Shown here piece after piece: positions 17,816 through 27,244 of a DNA stretch of 64,000 bases; position 1 is the first letter of the stretch; every line of letters starts with the position of its first letter. The stretch is taken from NCBI RefSeq assembly GCF_900240405.1, contig NZ_OEQK01000009.1:113429-177428 (forward strand), written 5' to 3'. The position numbers were made by a program, and so were the translations under genes. The notes beneath the pieces are model-generated. The model was not told where the DNA came from and did no database searches. It worked only from the letters and a program-made list of their open reading frames with translations. This stretch comes from Salirhabdus sp. Marseille-P4669 (GTDB lineage: Bacteria > Bacillota > Bacilli > Bacillales > Alkalibacillaceae).

Positions 17816-18748
17816 ATGGAACTTTGGTTAGAGTATGGATGGACATTATTAATATTAATAGGACTAGAAGGTATTCTCTCTGCTGATAATGCGTTAGTAT
17901 TAGCAGTTATGGCGAAACACCTTCCCGAAGAAGAAAAGAATCGAGCAATTAGTTATGGTATTATAGGAGCGTTTTTCTTCCGATTTGCAGCTTTATTTGC
18001 AATCTCCTTCTTAGTGGGGGTATGGCAAGTTCAAGCAATTGGTGCCGCATATCTTATTTATTTGGGATTAAAGCATGTATTTGAAAAATACTTTAAAAAG
18101 GAAGATCATCACGACAAAGAGATTAAAGGGGCAAACGGTTTCTGGGGAACGGTTGCAAAAATTGGGGTGGCAGACCTTGCGTTTGCGATTGACTCTATTC
18201 TTGCTGCGGTTACATTAGCCGTAACGTTACCTCCTTCTGGTTTGGGACACTTTGGGGGTATGGACACAGGTCAATTTATGATTGTTGTGGCCGGTGGTAT
18301 TGCAGGTTTAGTGTTAATTAAATTTGCTGCTACATGGTTTACAAGGTTGTTAGCAGAACGCCCGGGATTGGAAACAACTGCATATTTAATCGTTGCATGG
18401 GTAGGGGTTAAACTTGCGGTTATTACGTTAGGACACCATGAAATTCAAATTATTGATGAACACTTCCCACATAGCGCAACTTGGAAAATCATATTCTGGA
18501 GTGTATTACTAGCTATTGCTGTTGGTGGTTGGTTCCTATCAGGCCGTAATTTGAACAAAGATACAGAACATATAGAAGAAGTACAAGAGGCAAAAGAAGA
18601 CTTGGATAAGTCTGAAGATCCAATTGATAAGCTGTTAGAAGATACTGTAGAAGAGAAAAGTACTGAAAATGAAAAGAATCCTGTTGAAGACAGTGTAGAT
18701 GCAGAACGTCCGGATTCAATGGAAGCCGATAGGGAAGAAAAAAAATAA
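17816..18748 (+). CDS. TerC-family integral membrane protein (Mn2+ exporter candidate)
   Basis: A 310-residue TerC/YkoY-family protein with about seven helices. The first metal-site segment is EGILSADNALVLAVMAKHLP (residues about 15-34) and the second, AKIGVADLAFAIDSILAAV, lies near residues 117-135; the paired acidic residues in both are the family hallmark. The last 70 residues form a very acidic Glu/Asp-rich cytosolic tail. The preceding Mn riboswitch and known roles of YkoY/YceF relatives in Mn export or metalation of secreted enzymes support this role. Start ATG follows AAAGGAG. Confidence 0.9.
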   Translation: MELWLEYGWTLLILIGLEGILSADNALVLAVMAKHLPEEEKNRAISYGIIGAFFFRFAALFAISFLVGVWQVQAIGAAYLIYLGLKHVFEKYFKKEDHHDKEIKGANGFWGTVAKIGVADLAFAIDSILAAVTLAVTLPPSGLGHFGGMDTGQFMIVVAGGIAGLVLIKFAATWFTRLLAERPGLETTAYLIVAWVGVKLAVITLGHHEIQIIDEHFPHSATWKIIFWSVLLAIAVGGWFLSGRNLNKDTEHIEEVQEAKEDLDKSEDPIDKLLEDTVEEKSTENEKNPVEDSVDAERPDSMEADREEKK

Positions 18749-18758
18749 GAGCATAAGT

Positions 18759-18796
18759 GCAGAAGAATCGTATATCGATTCTTCTGCATTTTTATT
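18759..18796 (+). terminator. Terminator of the TerC-family gene
   Basis: Stem TGCAGAAGAATCG with CGATTCTTCTGCA, a TATAT-type loop and TTTTTATTT after it. Confidence 0.85.
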
Positions 18797-18972
18797 TAAC
18801 AAACGGCAGTGTAACTCAAAATGATGTAATAAGCGTTTGAAAGTGAAGAAATTGGTTTAAAAAATCGTGAATTTGATTGGAATGGGGAGTAGAAGGAATT
18901 GGCCATACTTTAACAGAAGTGAGACTATTGAAATAGTACGTTACAATAAGAAGTAAGTAGAGGATGGTGGAT

Positions 18973-19719
18973 ATGTCATTTGAAGAGAAAGTGGTAATCG
19001 TCACTGGAGGAAGTAATGGAATTGGTAGACAAGTTGCACTCGAATATGTAAGGGAAAATGCTAAAGTCGTTATAGCTGATATAGACGAAGTGAATGGTAG
19101 AGAGCTGGTTGCGAACCTTAATGAGGGTGGTGGAGAGGCAATCTTTTGCTTAACCGATGTACGTAAACCGGAAGATATCGCAAAGATGGTTGCAAAAACG
19201 TTAGCTGAATTTGGGAAGCTTGATATTTTAATAAACAATGCGGGAATTTCGGTTTGGAGGTCCCCTTATGAAATGACAGTGGACGAATGGGATCGTATCA
19301 TTCAAACCAACCTGAGAGGGCAGTTCCTATGCGCACGAGAAGCGGCAAAGGCAATGAGGAAAACTGGTGGAGGTAAAATTGTTAATATGGCTTCTACTCG
19401 GGCATTTATGTCGGAGAAGCATTCGGAGGCTTATGCAGCTACGAAAGGTGGAAGTATTGCTTTAACACATGCTCTAGCAGCCTCCTTTGCCGAGGACCAT
19501 ATTCAGGTTAATAGTATTAGCCCTGGGTGGATTGAAACGGAGGGATATGAGCATTTAACCAAACGAGATCATGCCCAACATTTTTCAAACCGTGTAGGAA
19601 AACCAATGGACATTGCAAAAGCTTGTCTTTATTTAACGCAAGAGGATAACGAGTTTATTAACGGTGCAAATCTTACAATTGATGGTGGAATGACGAAGAA
19701 AATGATTTATAAGGAATAA
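18973..19719 (+). CDS. SDR-family oxidoreductase
   Basis: A classical short-chain dehydrogenase of about 248 residues. It has the NAD(P)-binding TGGSNGIG motif near the N-terminus, the NNAG motif after DILI, catalytic Ser in NMASTRA, and YAATK with Tyr and Lys. The acidic residue after VVIADIDE suggests NAD preference. Substrate is unknown; glucose/ribitol-type dehydrogenases are the closest general look. ATG 18973 is preferred over ATG 18964, which would crowd the AGAGG site. The following GNAT gene starts 20 bases after its stop. Confidence 0.9.
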   Translation: MSFEEKVVIVTGGSNGIGRQVALEYVRENAKVVIADIDEVNGRELVANLNEGGGEAIFCLTDVRKPEDIAKMVAKTLAEFGKLDILINNAGISVWRSPYEMTVDEWDRIIQTNLRGQFLCAREAAKAMRKTGGGKIVNMASTRAFMSEKHSEAYAATKGGSIALTHALAASFAEDHIQVNSISPGWIETEGYEHLTKRDHAQHFSNRVGKPMDIAKACLYLTQEDNEFINGANLTIDGGMTKKMIYKE

Positions 19720-19739
19720 TCAACTAAGAGGTGTTGCAG

Positions 19740-20237
19740 ATGATACGACACGCTGAATATAAGGATCTATCTAAAATAATGGAGATCGAAAATCAATCCA
19801 GGGAAATTATGCAAAAGGAGGGCAATGAACAATGGGACGAAAGCTATCCTTTAGCAGCTCATTATGAAGGAGATATAAAAGAGAGCAATCTTTTTGTTTA
19901 CGAGGAAGATAATCGTATTCTAGGTGTAGCGTGTATTAGTAACTATGGGCATCAGGAGTATAACGACATAAATTGGACATACAACGGACCATATTACTGC
20001 ATAAAGCGACTAGCTGTAGACCCGAAAACCCGTGGAAAAGGGATTGCATTGAAATTTTATCAAGCTGCAGAAGAAATAGCGTTAGAAAATGGGGTCCACC
20101 TCATTCGAACAGACACTTATTCTAAGAATAAAGGGGCTGTTAAGCTATTTGAAAAGGCGAATTATGAGTTTGTCCAACAAAGAATAAATGAGGGAAAGGA
20201 AGCGCCCTTTTACTATTATGAAAAAAAATTCAAATGA
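19740..20237 (+). CDS. GNAT family N-acetyltransferase
   Basis: A 165-residue acetyltransferase. It has the beta-4 strand YCIKRLAVDPKTRGKGIALKFYQAA with the RGKGIA acetyl-CoA loop (about residues 97-105) and the terminal IRTDTYSKNKGAVKLFEKANYEF motif. ATG 19740 follows AGAGGTG; upstream GTG 19731 overlaps that site. Probably co-transcribed with the preceding SDR gene. Substrate unknown. Confidence 0.9.
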   Translation: MIRHAEYKDLSKIMEIENQSREIMQKEGNEQWDESYPLAAHYEGDIKESNLFVYEEDNRILGVACISNYGHQEYNDINWTYNGPYYCIKRLAVDPKTRGKGIALKFYQAAEEIALENGVHLIRTDTYSKNKGAVKLFEKANYEFVQQRINEGKEAPFYYYEKKFK

Positions 20238-20248
20238 AGTAGAGATGG

Positions 20249-20278
20249 GAGATGGAAAATTCCATCTCTTTTTTTTAA
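20249..20278 (+). terminator. Terminator after the GNAT gene
   Basis: AGATGG/CCATCT hairpin followed by a T8 tract. Confidence 0.75.
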
Positions 20279-20357
20279 TAGGTAATTGGACTAAATTTTT
20301 CATATTCGGGCAAATTACAAAGGAAATTATTTTACTTCAAGGAAAGGAGCTCTTAAT

Positions 20358-22622
20358 GTGAAGAGAAGTGTATGGATCATTGCACTTGTTTTAGTCGCAA
20401 TAGTTGCCGGTGTACTTATATACCAAGCTATGGGTCCTGACACGGCATCTGAAAAGGAAGATCAAGCAAATCAACAAGAGAAGAGTCAACAAGAAGAAAC
20501 AGATGTAAATGAACCAAAGGTAGATGGTTTATCAAGGCATAATTCTGTACAACATATGGATTATCCAGGTGAAGTTGCACCAAGTTTTAGCGCGGAAGAT
20601 TTAACCGCTCCTCCATCGACGAACTGGATTACGAACGGAGGAAATATTTTTAATGGAAGGTACTCACCACTCGACCAAGTCGATGCCTCTAATGTAGGTG
20701 ACTTAAAGGTAGAATGGGTGACAAGTTTAGGTTCCGGAAAGGAATTTAAATACTCAGCAGAAGCGACACCAATTGTTTATGATGGTGTTATGTTTACCAT
20801 CACTGGGGCATTTGATGTGGCTGCCCTAGATGCCACAACAGGAGAAGTCATCTGGGAATACCATCCTGAGCTTGCCGAAGGATTAAATACGGTTTGCTGT
20901 GGATGGACTAGTCGTGGTGTGGCAATTGGGGAAGGTAAAGTGTTTGTATCCTTACTTGATGGATATCTTGTCGCTTTGGACCAAAAAACGGGTGAAGTTG
21001 TATGGGAGACACAAGTAGAAGATTGGCGAAAAGGATACACCATTGCATCAGCACCATTATATTATAATGGAAAAGTCTATACAGGAGTTGCAGGTGGAGA
21101 ATATGGAATTAGAGGTTTCGTTGCAGCATACGACGCGGAATTAGGTAGAGAGATCTGGCGTAAGCACACCATACCTGCACCAGGAGAAGAAGGACACGAG
21201 ACTTGGCCACAAGATAACGATGCGTGGGAAAAAGGTGGAGCACCAGTATGGCAAACTCCAGCTATTGATCCAGAGCTAGGATTGATTTACTTTTCTACAG
21301 GAAATACATCTCCTGACTTAGATGGAAGTAATCGTGAAGGGGACAACCTATTTACGGATTCTGTCTTAGCACTTGATGCGGAAACAGGTGAATACCGCTG
21401 GCATTTCCAGGAAGTTCACCACGATATTTGGGATATGGATGCAGCCAACCCTGTCGTTTTATTTGATGTAGAAATGGATGGGGAAATGAAGAAAGGAATT
21501 GCACAGGCTGGTAAAACAGGCTGGCTCTATATATTAGATCGTACGAATGGAGAACCTTTAATTGGTATTGAAGAAAAAGAAGTACCACAGCTTGCGGAAC
21601 AAAAAACATCGCCAACTCAGCCATTCCCTATTGGAGATGCTTTTGTACCACAAGGTGTTACAAAAGAGGATATTGAACGAGATATACCTAACTTTGAGGG
21701 GAAATATGGTGATATCTTTACACCATTCTGGGATGAGCCATTAACGTTAAAGCCATCCCCACAAGGTGGAGGGAACTGGCCACCATCTGCCTATAACCCA
21801 AATACAGAATATTTTTATGTGCTTGGAAATGATAATTACTTTGCTTTTGCTCATTATGCAGAAGATGAGGCAAATAAATTTGAACAAGGAAAAGAATGGA
21901 TTGGTAGTGTATGGCAGCCTGTGGAGCAAGCACCATTCCGAGGTACTGTAACAGCCATTGATATTAAAACGAATAAGATTGCATGGCAGAAGGATTGGGA
22001 TACCATCGCTTATAGTGGATTGTTAACAACCAAAGGAAATCTATTGCTTACCGGTCACAATGACGGTCGCATTTTAGCTTATGATGCAACAAATGGTGAC
22101 GAACTGTGGGAATTCATGACCGATGCAGGTGCTAATGCGCCACCAATTACGTATGAAGTAGATGGCAAACAATATATTAGCATTTTCTCTGGAGGAAACT
22201 CCCTTGCTGGTACAACACACGGGGATAAAATTTATACCTTCTCACTAGAAGGGAAATATGCTTCGATTGAAGACATACCAGAAGACGCAATCAACAAAGC
22301 GACTTTAGCAGGTCAAACAGAGGAAAGTGATGTAGATAAAAACCATGAAGAGGCAGATAAAGACGAGCATGACGAGTCTGCAGCAGTGGAGAACGGTAAG
22401 GTTATTTATGAGAATAACTGTCTTGCTTGTCATGGTGCAGAAGGTGTAGGTGGACACAATGGACCAAACCTACAAAACAGTTCGATGATTACGGATAAGG
22501 ACGCACTAATTAAGCAAGTAAATGAAGGTAGTGGTGGAATGCCTGGATTTGAAGGCACCTTATCTGAACATGAGGTAAATAACGTTGTAGAGTATATCAT
22601 GCAACTTGGCGGTAAAGAGTAA
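20358..22622 (+). CDS. PQQ-dependent quinohemoprotein dehydrogenase with C-terminal cytochrome c
   Basis: A 754-residue extracytoplasmic enzyme. Residues 5-25 are a membrane anchor or signal, followed by a Glu/Gln-rich linker. An eight-bladed PQQ propeller spans about 55-640, with many AxDxxTGExxW blade motifs, the rare vicinal disulfide Cys180-Cys181 in TVCCGW that stacks on PQQ, and the active-site segment HHDIWDMDA carrying the conserved Asp. A monohaem cytochrome c domain follows an acidic linker: CLACH at residues 688-692 and a likely Met728 ligand. It should oxidise an alcohol, aldose or related substrate and pass electrons to the respiratory chain. The GTG start follows AAAGGAG; the ATG two bases upstream is dead (ATGTGA). 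Confidence 0.9.
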   Translation: MKRSVWIIALVLVAIVAGVLIYQAMGPDTASEKEDQANQQEKSQQEETDVNEPKVDGLSRHNSVQHMDYPGEVAPSFSAEDLTAPPSTNWITNGGNIFNGRYSPLDQVDASNVGDLKVEWVTSLGSGKEFKYSAEATPIVYDGVMFTITGAFDVAALDATTGEVIWEYHPELAEGLNTVCCGWTSRGVAIGEGKVFVSLLDGYLVALDQKTGEVVWETQVEDWRKGYTIASAPLYYNGKVYTGVAGGEYGIRGFVAAYDAELGREIWRKHTIPAPGEEGHETWPQDNDAWEKGGAPVWQTPAIDPELGLIYFSTGNTSPDLDGSNREGDNLFTDSVLALDAETGEYRWHFQEVHHDIWDMDAANPVVLFDVEMDGEMKKGIAQAGKTGWLYILDRTNGEPLIGIEEKEVPQLAEQKTSPTQPFPIGDAFVPQGVTKEDIERDIPNFEGKYGDIFTPFWDEPLTLKPSPQGGGNWPPSAYNPNTEYFYVLGNDNYFAFAHYAEDEANKFEQGKEWIGSVWQPVEQAPFRGTVTAIDIKTNKIAWQKDWDTIAYSGLLTTKGNLLLTGHNDGRILAYDATNGDELWEFMTDAGANAPPITYEVDGKQYISIFSGGNSLAGTTHGDKIYTFSLEGKYASIEDIPEDAINKATLAGQTEESDVDKNHEEADKDEHDESAAVENGKVIYENNCLACHGAEGVGGHNGPNLQNSSMITDKDALIKQVNEGSGGMPGFEGTLSEHEVNNVVEYIMQLGGKE

Positions 22623-22626
22623 TAGG

Positions 22627-22659
22627 AAAAGGACTAGGTCGGTGAACCTAGTCCTTTTT
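22627..22659. terminator. Bidirectional terminator
   Basis: Stem AAAAGGACTAGGT with ACCTAGTCCTTTT, six-base loop, between convergent genes. Confidence 0.85.
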
Positions 22660-23211
22660 GCTTCGGTAGGATGCTTTCCAATCTCTCGCAAGGATTCCAT
22701 AAACGACGATGTCGTGGTAATGATCATATAAAAATTCGCCATCCCGTAATATGCCTTCTTGTTGAAAGTGTAATCGTTCCGGAATTGCCCGGCTTCTTTG
22801 ATTTTCAGCGCCACAATGGATCTCAACGCGATTTAATTGAAGTTCTTCGAAAGCGTAATCTACAAGTGCTTTCGTTACCCTTGTCATAATTCCTTTTCCT
22901 TGATACCCTTTTGCAAGCCAGTAACCGATAGTGGTTTTCTTATTTCTCCAATCGACCCCATGGAAGCCAGCCATGCCAACTAATTTACCTTCAAACAGTA
23001 TCCCAGCTTGGAATCCATCGTTTTTCGCAAATTGTTCTAGCCACATTTGTATAACTGGATGATAATCTTCTGCTACTTGCATGTTATCTACCCATGGGAG
23101 CCACTCTCTTAAATAGTCTCTTGATTCATCAACAACAGTAATCATTTCCTCCGCATCCCGTTGAACTAAAAGCTTTAGCTCAACTTGATGGTCGACTTTA
23201 AGTGTAAACAT
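22648..23211 (-). CDS. RimJ/RimL-type GNAT acetyltransferase
   Basis: A 187-residue enzyme of the ribosomal-protein-Ser/Ala acetyltransferase subgroup (YdaF/RimL-like). It opens with the ELKLLVQRDAEEM pattern and has WLAKGYQGKGIMTRVTKALVDYAF with the acetyl-CoA loop (about residues 105-130), then VEIHCGAENQRSRAIPERLHF, the RimL-type C-terminal motif. ATG 23211 follows AAAGGGTGAGG. The natural acceptor is unknown; the name reflects family similarity only. Confidence 0.88.
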   Translation of the reverse strand: MFTLKVDHQVELKLLVQRDAEEMITVVDESRDYLREWLPWVDNMQVAEDYHPVIQMWLEQFAKNDGFQAGILFEGKLVGMAGFHGVDWRNKKTTIGYWLAKGYQGKGIMTRVTKALVDYAFEELQLNRVEIHCGAENQRSRAIPERLHFQQEGILRDGEFLYDHYHDIVVYGILARDWKASYRSKKD

Positions 23212-23309
23212 ATCCCTCACCCTTTTTTATAGGTGTCTATGTCTGTCTCCTCCAACACTACAGACATAGACAATCTGAATTCCCCTAGTGAATAATTTAC
23301 AAGTTGATT

Positions 23310-25100
23310 TTATTTTGTTAGCTCGAGAAATTCCTTAGCATCTTCAATGCAAAGGTCAATTCCTTTTTGCCAAAATGCTTCTTTCGTAATGTCTTCTCCT
23401 AAATGCTTCATCACGAGCTCTTCAACTGGCATAATAGCTGTATCTCTAAGGAGTGCCATATATTTTTCCTCATATGCCGTACCTTCTTCTAAAGCTTTTG
23501 CATAAATGCTTAATGCAAATAGATAGCCGAACGTATAAGGGAAGTTGTAGAAAGGAACGTCGGTAATATAAAAATGAAGCTTCGAAGCCCAGAATCTAGG
23601 ATGTAATTCCTCCAATGCATTTCCATAAGCTTCTTTTTGTGCATCCACCATTAATTCATTCAAGCGGCTTGCTGGCACAACGCCATTTTTTCGCTCTTCA
23701 TAAAATGCTGTTTCAAACAAGAAGCGGGCATGAATGTTCATAAATAAAGCAACACTGCGTTGTAATTTATCCTCTAACAAAGAAAGCTTTTCTTCTTCAT
23801 TAGCAGCTTCTTTAACCGATGCATCTGCAACGACCATCTCCGCAAATGTGGAAGCCGTTTCCGCAACGTTCATTGCATAATTTCGATTTAAGGGATGCAT
23901 TGGCTTTAATGTATGAGAATGGAAGGCGTGCCCAAGCTCATGCGCGAGTGTAGCCACACTTGAAGCAGATCCATTATACGTCATAAAAATACGGGACTCC
24001 TCTTGTACCGGTAAAGAAGTACAAAAACCTCCTGGGCGTTTTCCGGGTCGATCTTCCGCTTCAATCCAAGCGTTCTCAAAAGCTTGTTCTGCAAAGCTTG
24101 CCATTTCCGGTCCGAACTTCGAAAAATGCTTCAAAATAAATTGAGCTCCGTCATTATAGGAAATGGTTTCATTGGAGCTTGAAATTGGTGCGTCTAGGTC
24201 ATACCAATTTAGCTTCTCTTTCCCTAACATAGATGCTTTGCGATTCAAATATTCCACAAAAGGTTGCTTGTTTTTCGCGATTGCTCCCCACATGGCATCA
24301 AGAGTTGTTTGTTGCATGCGATTGTAATCAAGCGGCTCTTTTAATACATGATCCCATCCGCGCTTTTCATAAACATTTAACCGGAATCCTGCAATATGAT
24401 TTAATGTTTTCGCAAATAGCTCCTCCTTCTCTCCCCAAGCATCTTCTAGCCTTTCGAAGCTCTCTTTACGTACCTCTGGATTGGCATGAGAGGAAAGATT
24501 ATTTGCTTGCCCAACCGATAGCTCTTTTTCTACACCATCAACATTTACACGGATCGTCATAGCGCCCACGATCGTGTCATACATTTGACCCCATCCATGA
24601 TAGCCATCAACGGAGAGGGCAGAAATCAAAGCTTCTTCTTTTTCGGACAGTTTTTCTTTCGCTTCCTTGCGCCATTCATTTAATACAAATTCCAATTCCT
24701 TTAGCTGTTTGTTTTCAAAGAGACCATCCCAAACCGTTTCGTCTGTAGCTGCTAATTTCTGTTGAAAAGCTGTAAACGCAGTGGAAAAATTCGCTTCAAT
24801 CGTTGTCACTTCACTGCGAAGTACATTTGCTTTTCGATCTTCCATATTTTGTGCCTCTAAGCAGCCAACGAATGAACTCGCTTGATCTAAATATTTCATT
24901 ACCTCAGCAGCTAGGGTAATAAGCTCTACTACTGATTCACTTTCATTTGCTGTAGTAGGTGTGTTAAAACTGTTTACTTTGTCAGTAAAGGAAAGGTTCA
25001 TTGCCTTTAATTTTGAAATATGTTCCTGAAGCTGTGGGGATTCACTTCCTCCTGGAAAGATACTTTCTAAATCCCAAACCTCTGAGTAGGTCGTTGTCAT
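23310..25100 (-). CDS. pepF: Oligoendopeptidase F (M3 family metallopeptidase)
   Basis: A 596-residue cytosolic zinc peptidase cleaving oligopeptides of about 7-17 residues. The zinc motif HELGH starts at residue 387, with the downstream Glu ligand in the NVAETASTFAEM segment about 28 residues later. The N-terminal M3 helical domain and the MTYNGSASSVATLAHE approach are also typical. The length matches the PepF/PgfD subfamily. Start ATG after GGGGGAG. Monocistronic on the minus strand. Confidence 0.94.
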   Translation of the reverse strand: MTTTYSEVWDLESIFPGGSESPQLQEHISKLKAMNLSFTDKVNSFNTPTTANESESVVELITLAAEVMKYLDQASSFVGCLEAQNMEDRKANVLRSEVTTIEANFSTAFTAFQQKLAATDETVWDGLFENKQLKELEFVLNEWRKEAKEKLSEKEEALISALSVDGYHGWGQMYDTIVGAMTIRVNVDGVEKELSVGQANNLSSHANPEVRKESFERLEDAWGEKEELFAKTLNHIAGFRLNVYEKRGWDHVLKEPLDYNRMQQTTLDAMWGAIAKNKQPFVEYLNRKASMLGKEKLNWYDLDAPISSSNETISYNDGAQFILKHFSKFGPEMASFAEQAFENAWIEAEDRPGKRPGGFCTSLPVQEESRIFMTYNGSASSVATLAHELGHAFHSHTLKPMHPLNRNYAMNVAETASTFAEMVVADASVKEAANEEEKLSLLEDKLQRSVALFMNIHARFLFETAFYEERKNGVVPASRLNELMVDAQKEAYGNALEELHPRFWASKLHFYITDVPFYNFPYTFGYLFALSIYAKALEEGTAYEEKYMALLRDTAIMPVEELVMKHLGEDITKEAFWQKGIDLCIEDAKEFLELTK

Positions 25101-25219
25101 CTATAGCTCCCCCTTAATATGTATTGGGTAAAAATTTCGAAAATTGAATATAGCTATTATACAGTACAATAGTTTTTATGAAAACAATGGAAAAATAAAA
25201 ATGGTTACGGATATTCCTT

Positions 25220-25900
25220 TTACCTCTTCAAGCTAATGTGTTCAAACCGGGCTTCAAGACTGATGTTTTGAACGAGATGAATGCTCCCGTTTTCTACTTG
25301 CCACTCTGGTTCCGTATGTCGTGGATCATCCTTTAGCATATAAAGCCTTTTAAAAACCGATGTGCTATTTTTTATTTGCTTTGTACCAATCCTGATTTTT
25401 GAAAAAGTAGTTTGGTTTATTTTGGATCGGTCATTTGGACGGTTTCCATCTCCTTCCCATTCAATTAAAAACGGGAGAATGCCATCAAAAGAATCATCGA
25501 CTGGGAATAGCATCCGCCATTTCATTATGGACCCATCTGGTCTTTTTCTACTACCTGGATAAGGCCCGTTAAACTTAATCCTTTGGTTTTGATAGTAATG
25601 AATAAAGCGGTCCATATCTGTTGTTCGAAATGCAAACTGTATTGGTCCTTCTAGATTGCTGTAATAAGCATTGGCGGTCTGTTGAATAAGAGGATTATCT
25701 GATGCCTCTGCTCGCTTAATATCTTCTATGCCTAACCACTCGATGTAGCTATTATTATGCATATAAGCTATATAATTGTAGGTCCCCCAGTTCTCATGGT
25801 GCCCGCCAGGTAAGACAAATTGGTTGTATTCTTTTTGAAAAGCTTCTATAGAATCTTGGATATTGCTGGAATAGATAACTAGATGGTCAAATGCGAGCAT
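25220..25900 (-). CDS. VOC-family (glyoxalase-like) protein
   Basis: A 226-residue protein of the glyoxalase-like type. It opens with FDHLVIYSSNIQDSIEAF, a typical first VOC strand-helix with a possible metal His, and has the GGHHENWGTYNYIAYMHNNSYIEWLGI segment (about residues 32-60) found in the Glyoxalase_3 group. C-terminal strands are consistent with a second half-barrel. Start ATG after GGGAGG. Reaction unknown. It lies 18 bases downstream of the luciferase-like gene on the same strand, so they may form a two-gene unit. Confidence 0.85.
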   Translation of the reverse strand: MLAFDHLVIYSSNIQDSIEAFQKEYNQFVLPGGHHENWGTYNYIAYMHNNSYIEWLGIEDIKRAEASDNPLIQQTANAYYSNLEGPIQFAFRTTDMDRFIHYYQNQRIKFNGPYPGSRKRPDGSIMKWRMLFPVDDSFDGILPFLIEWEGDGNRPNDRSKINQTTFSKIRIGTKQIKNSTSVFKRLYMLKDDPRHTEPEWQVENGSIHLVQNISLEARFEHISLKR

Positions 25901-25918
25901 AAGAATAACCTCCCTTCT

Positions 25919-26917
25919 TTAATTTTTTTGAAATTCTTCCATTAGTAGACGGTAGGAGTCAAACCGTTTTTCTTTATTTGGAATGATGGTATTGATAATA
26001 ATTTCCTCAACTCCAAATTCATATGCGAGCTCCTCTAACTGTTCCTTTGCCTGTTTCGGGTTCCCAACAATCATTCGTTTGCGATTTTCTTTTACTCGTT
26101 CTTTTTCAAAATAAGAATAAGGATAATGCTTCGCTTCCTCTAAAGTAGGATATTCGTCTCGAAAATCCCCATTTTCCACCCGTAAGAGCTGTAAATCCAT
26201 AATGGAAGCATAGTCCTCTGCCTCTTCCGTTGTGCTTGCACAAATCACAAATACAGCTACATTTCCTTGAGGTGCTTGTAAATGTGGGGATGGCTGAAAT
26301 TGATTGTAATAAAATCGCATCGCACTTTCGCCTTCTTGACCATTAATAAATTTTGCAAATGTAAAGGAGGTACCTAACTGTGCAGCCAATTGGGCACTTG
26401 TTTCACTAGATCCTAACATCCAAATTGGTGGTACTGTTTCACCGAGTGGTGTTGCAATAACTTTATAAACTGGATGCCGTTTACCGTGAATGTACCCCAT
26501 TAATTCTTTTACTTGATTAGGATATTCGTTCACAGCTGGGTATTTCCCTTTGTTTAGTGCATAGTTCACCCCTGGCATACCACCTGGTGCGCGTCCAATT
26601 CCTAAATCAATTCGATTAGGATACAAGCTTTCCAAAACTCGAAAAACCTCTGCTACCTTATAAGAACTATAGTGGGGAAGAAGAACACCACCAGTACCAA
26701 CGCGAATCTTCTTTGTGTTTGCTGCTAAATGCGTGATTAAAATTTCGGGAGCTGAACCTGCTAAGGTTTTCGAACTGTGATGCTCTGACACCCAAAATCG
26801 GTGGTAACCTAGTTCATCGGTCCATTTTGCCAATTCTGTTGTTTGATTAAATGCGTCCGTGGCAGTCCTATTCGAAGCAACTGGTGATTGGTCTAAGACA
26901 CTCAATTTTAATTTCAT
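25919..26917 (-). CDS. Luciferase-like (LLM class) flavin-dependent oxidoreductase
   Basis: A 332-residue bacterial-luciferase-like monooxygenase or flavin reductase. The pattern LSVLDQSPV...AKWTDELGYHRFWVSEHH (residues about 5-50), TKKIRVGTGGVLLPHYSSYKVAE and RIDLGIGRAPGG is diagnostic of the Bacillus YceB/YvbT-type subgroup. ATG 26917 lies six bases after AGAGGTG; the frame reaches back three codons to GTG 26926. FMN or F420-like cofactor use cannot be decided. Upstream of the VOC gene. Confidence 0.9.
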   Translation of the reverse strand: MKLKLSVLDQSPVASNRTATDAFNQTTELAKWTDELGYHRFWVSEHHSSKTLAGSAPEILITHLAANTKKIRVGTGGVLLPHYSSYKVAEVFRVLESLYPNRIDLGIGRAPGGMPGVNYALNKGKYPAVNEYPNQVKELMGYIHGKRHPVYKVIATPLGETVPPIWMLGSSETSAQLAAQLGTSFTFAKFINGQEGESAMRFYYNQFQPSPHLQAPQGNVAVFVICASTTEEAEDYASIMDLQLLRVENGDFRDEYPTLEEAKHYPYSYFEKERVKENRKRMIVGNPKQAKEQLEELAYEFGVEEIIINTIIPNKEKRFDSYRLLMEEFQKN

Positions 26918-27244
26918 TTCATTCACCTCTATTTATTGTCGAATGTATACTTAACATATGTAACATCTATACATCAAAAATGACGGCACCAATCTATCCA
27001 TAGGTCCATCTAACGATTAGTGGAGAAAACCGTTATTACGAGAAGGGTTTATTTTATTTTTTCCTTAATCGAATAATAATGCAAAAATAATGCTTTAAAG
27101 GGTACATGCAGGATTTTTAACCGTTCATAGATAATTAAATAGGTAGGATAAGGAATTGGAACATAAAAGCAGATTTAAAATGTAAATGTGTATACAAGAA
27201 TCGATATGATTAGAAATCGTGTAGTTCTACCAAAAGGATAAAGG
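26918..27244. other. 327-base divergent intergenic region with nested dyad
   Basis: No convincing gene. Close to the luciferase-like gene it contains an imperfect nested dyad, ATGTATA (26943-26949) ... ACATATGT (26954-26961) ... TATACAT (26968-26974), which could be an operator. The remainder is AT-rich and presumably holds promoters of both divergent genes; none matches consensus well. Confidence 0.4.

Noticed and set aside
18445..19238. Long minus-strand frames opposite the TerC-family and SDR genes
   Set aside because: Ser/Leu-rich shadow translations of the acidic tail and the SDR; no ribosome sites, and they cross a terminator.
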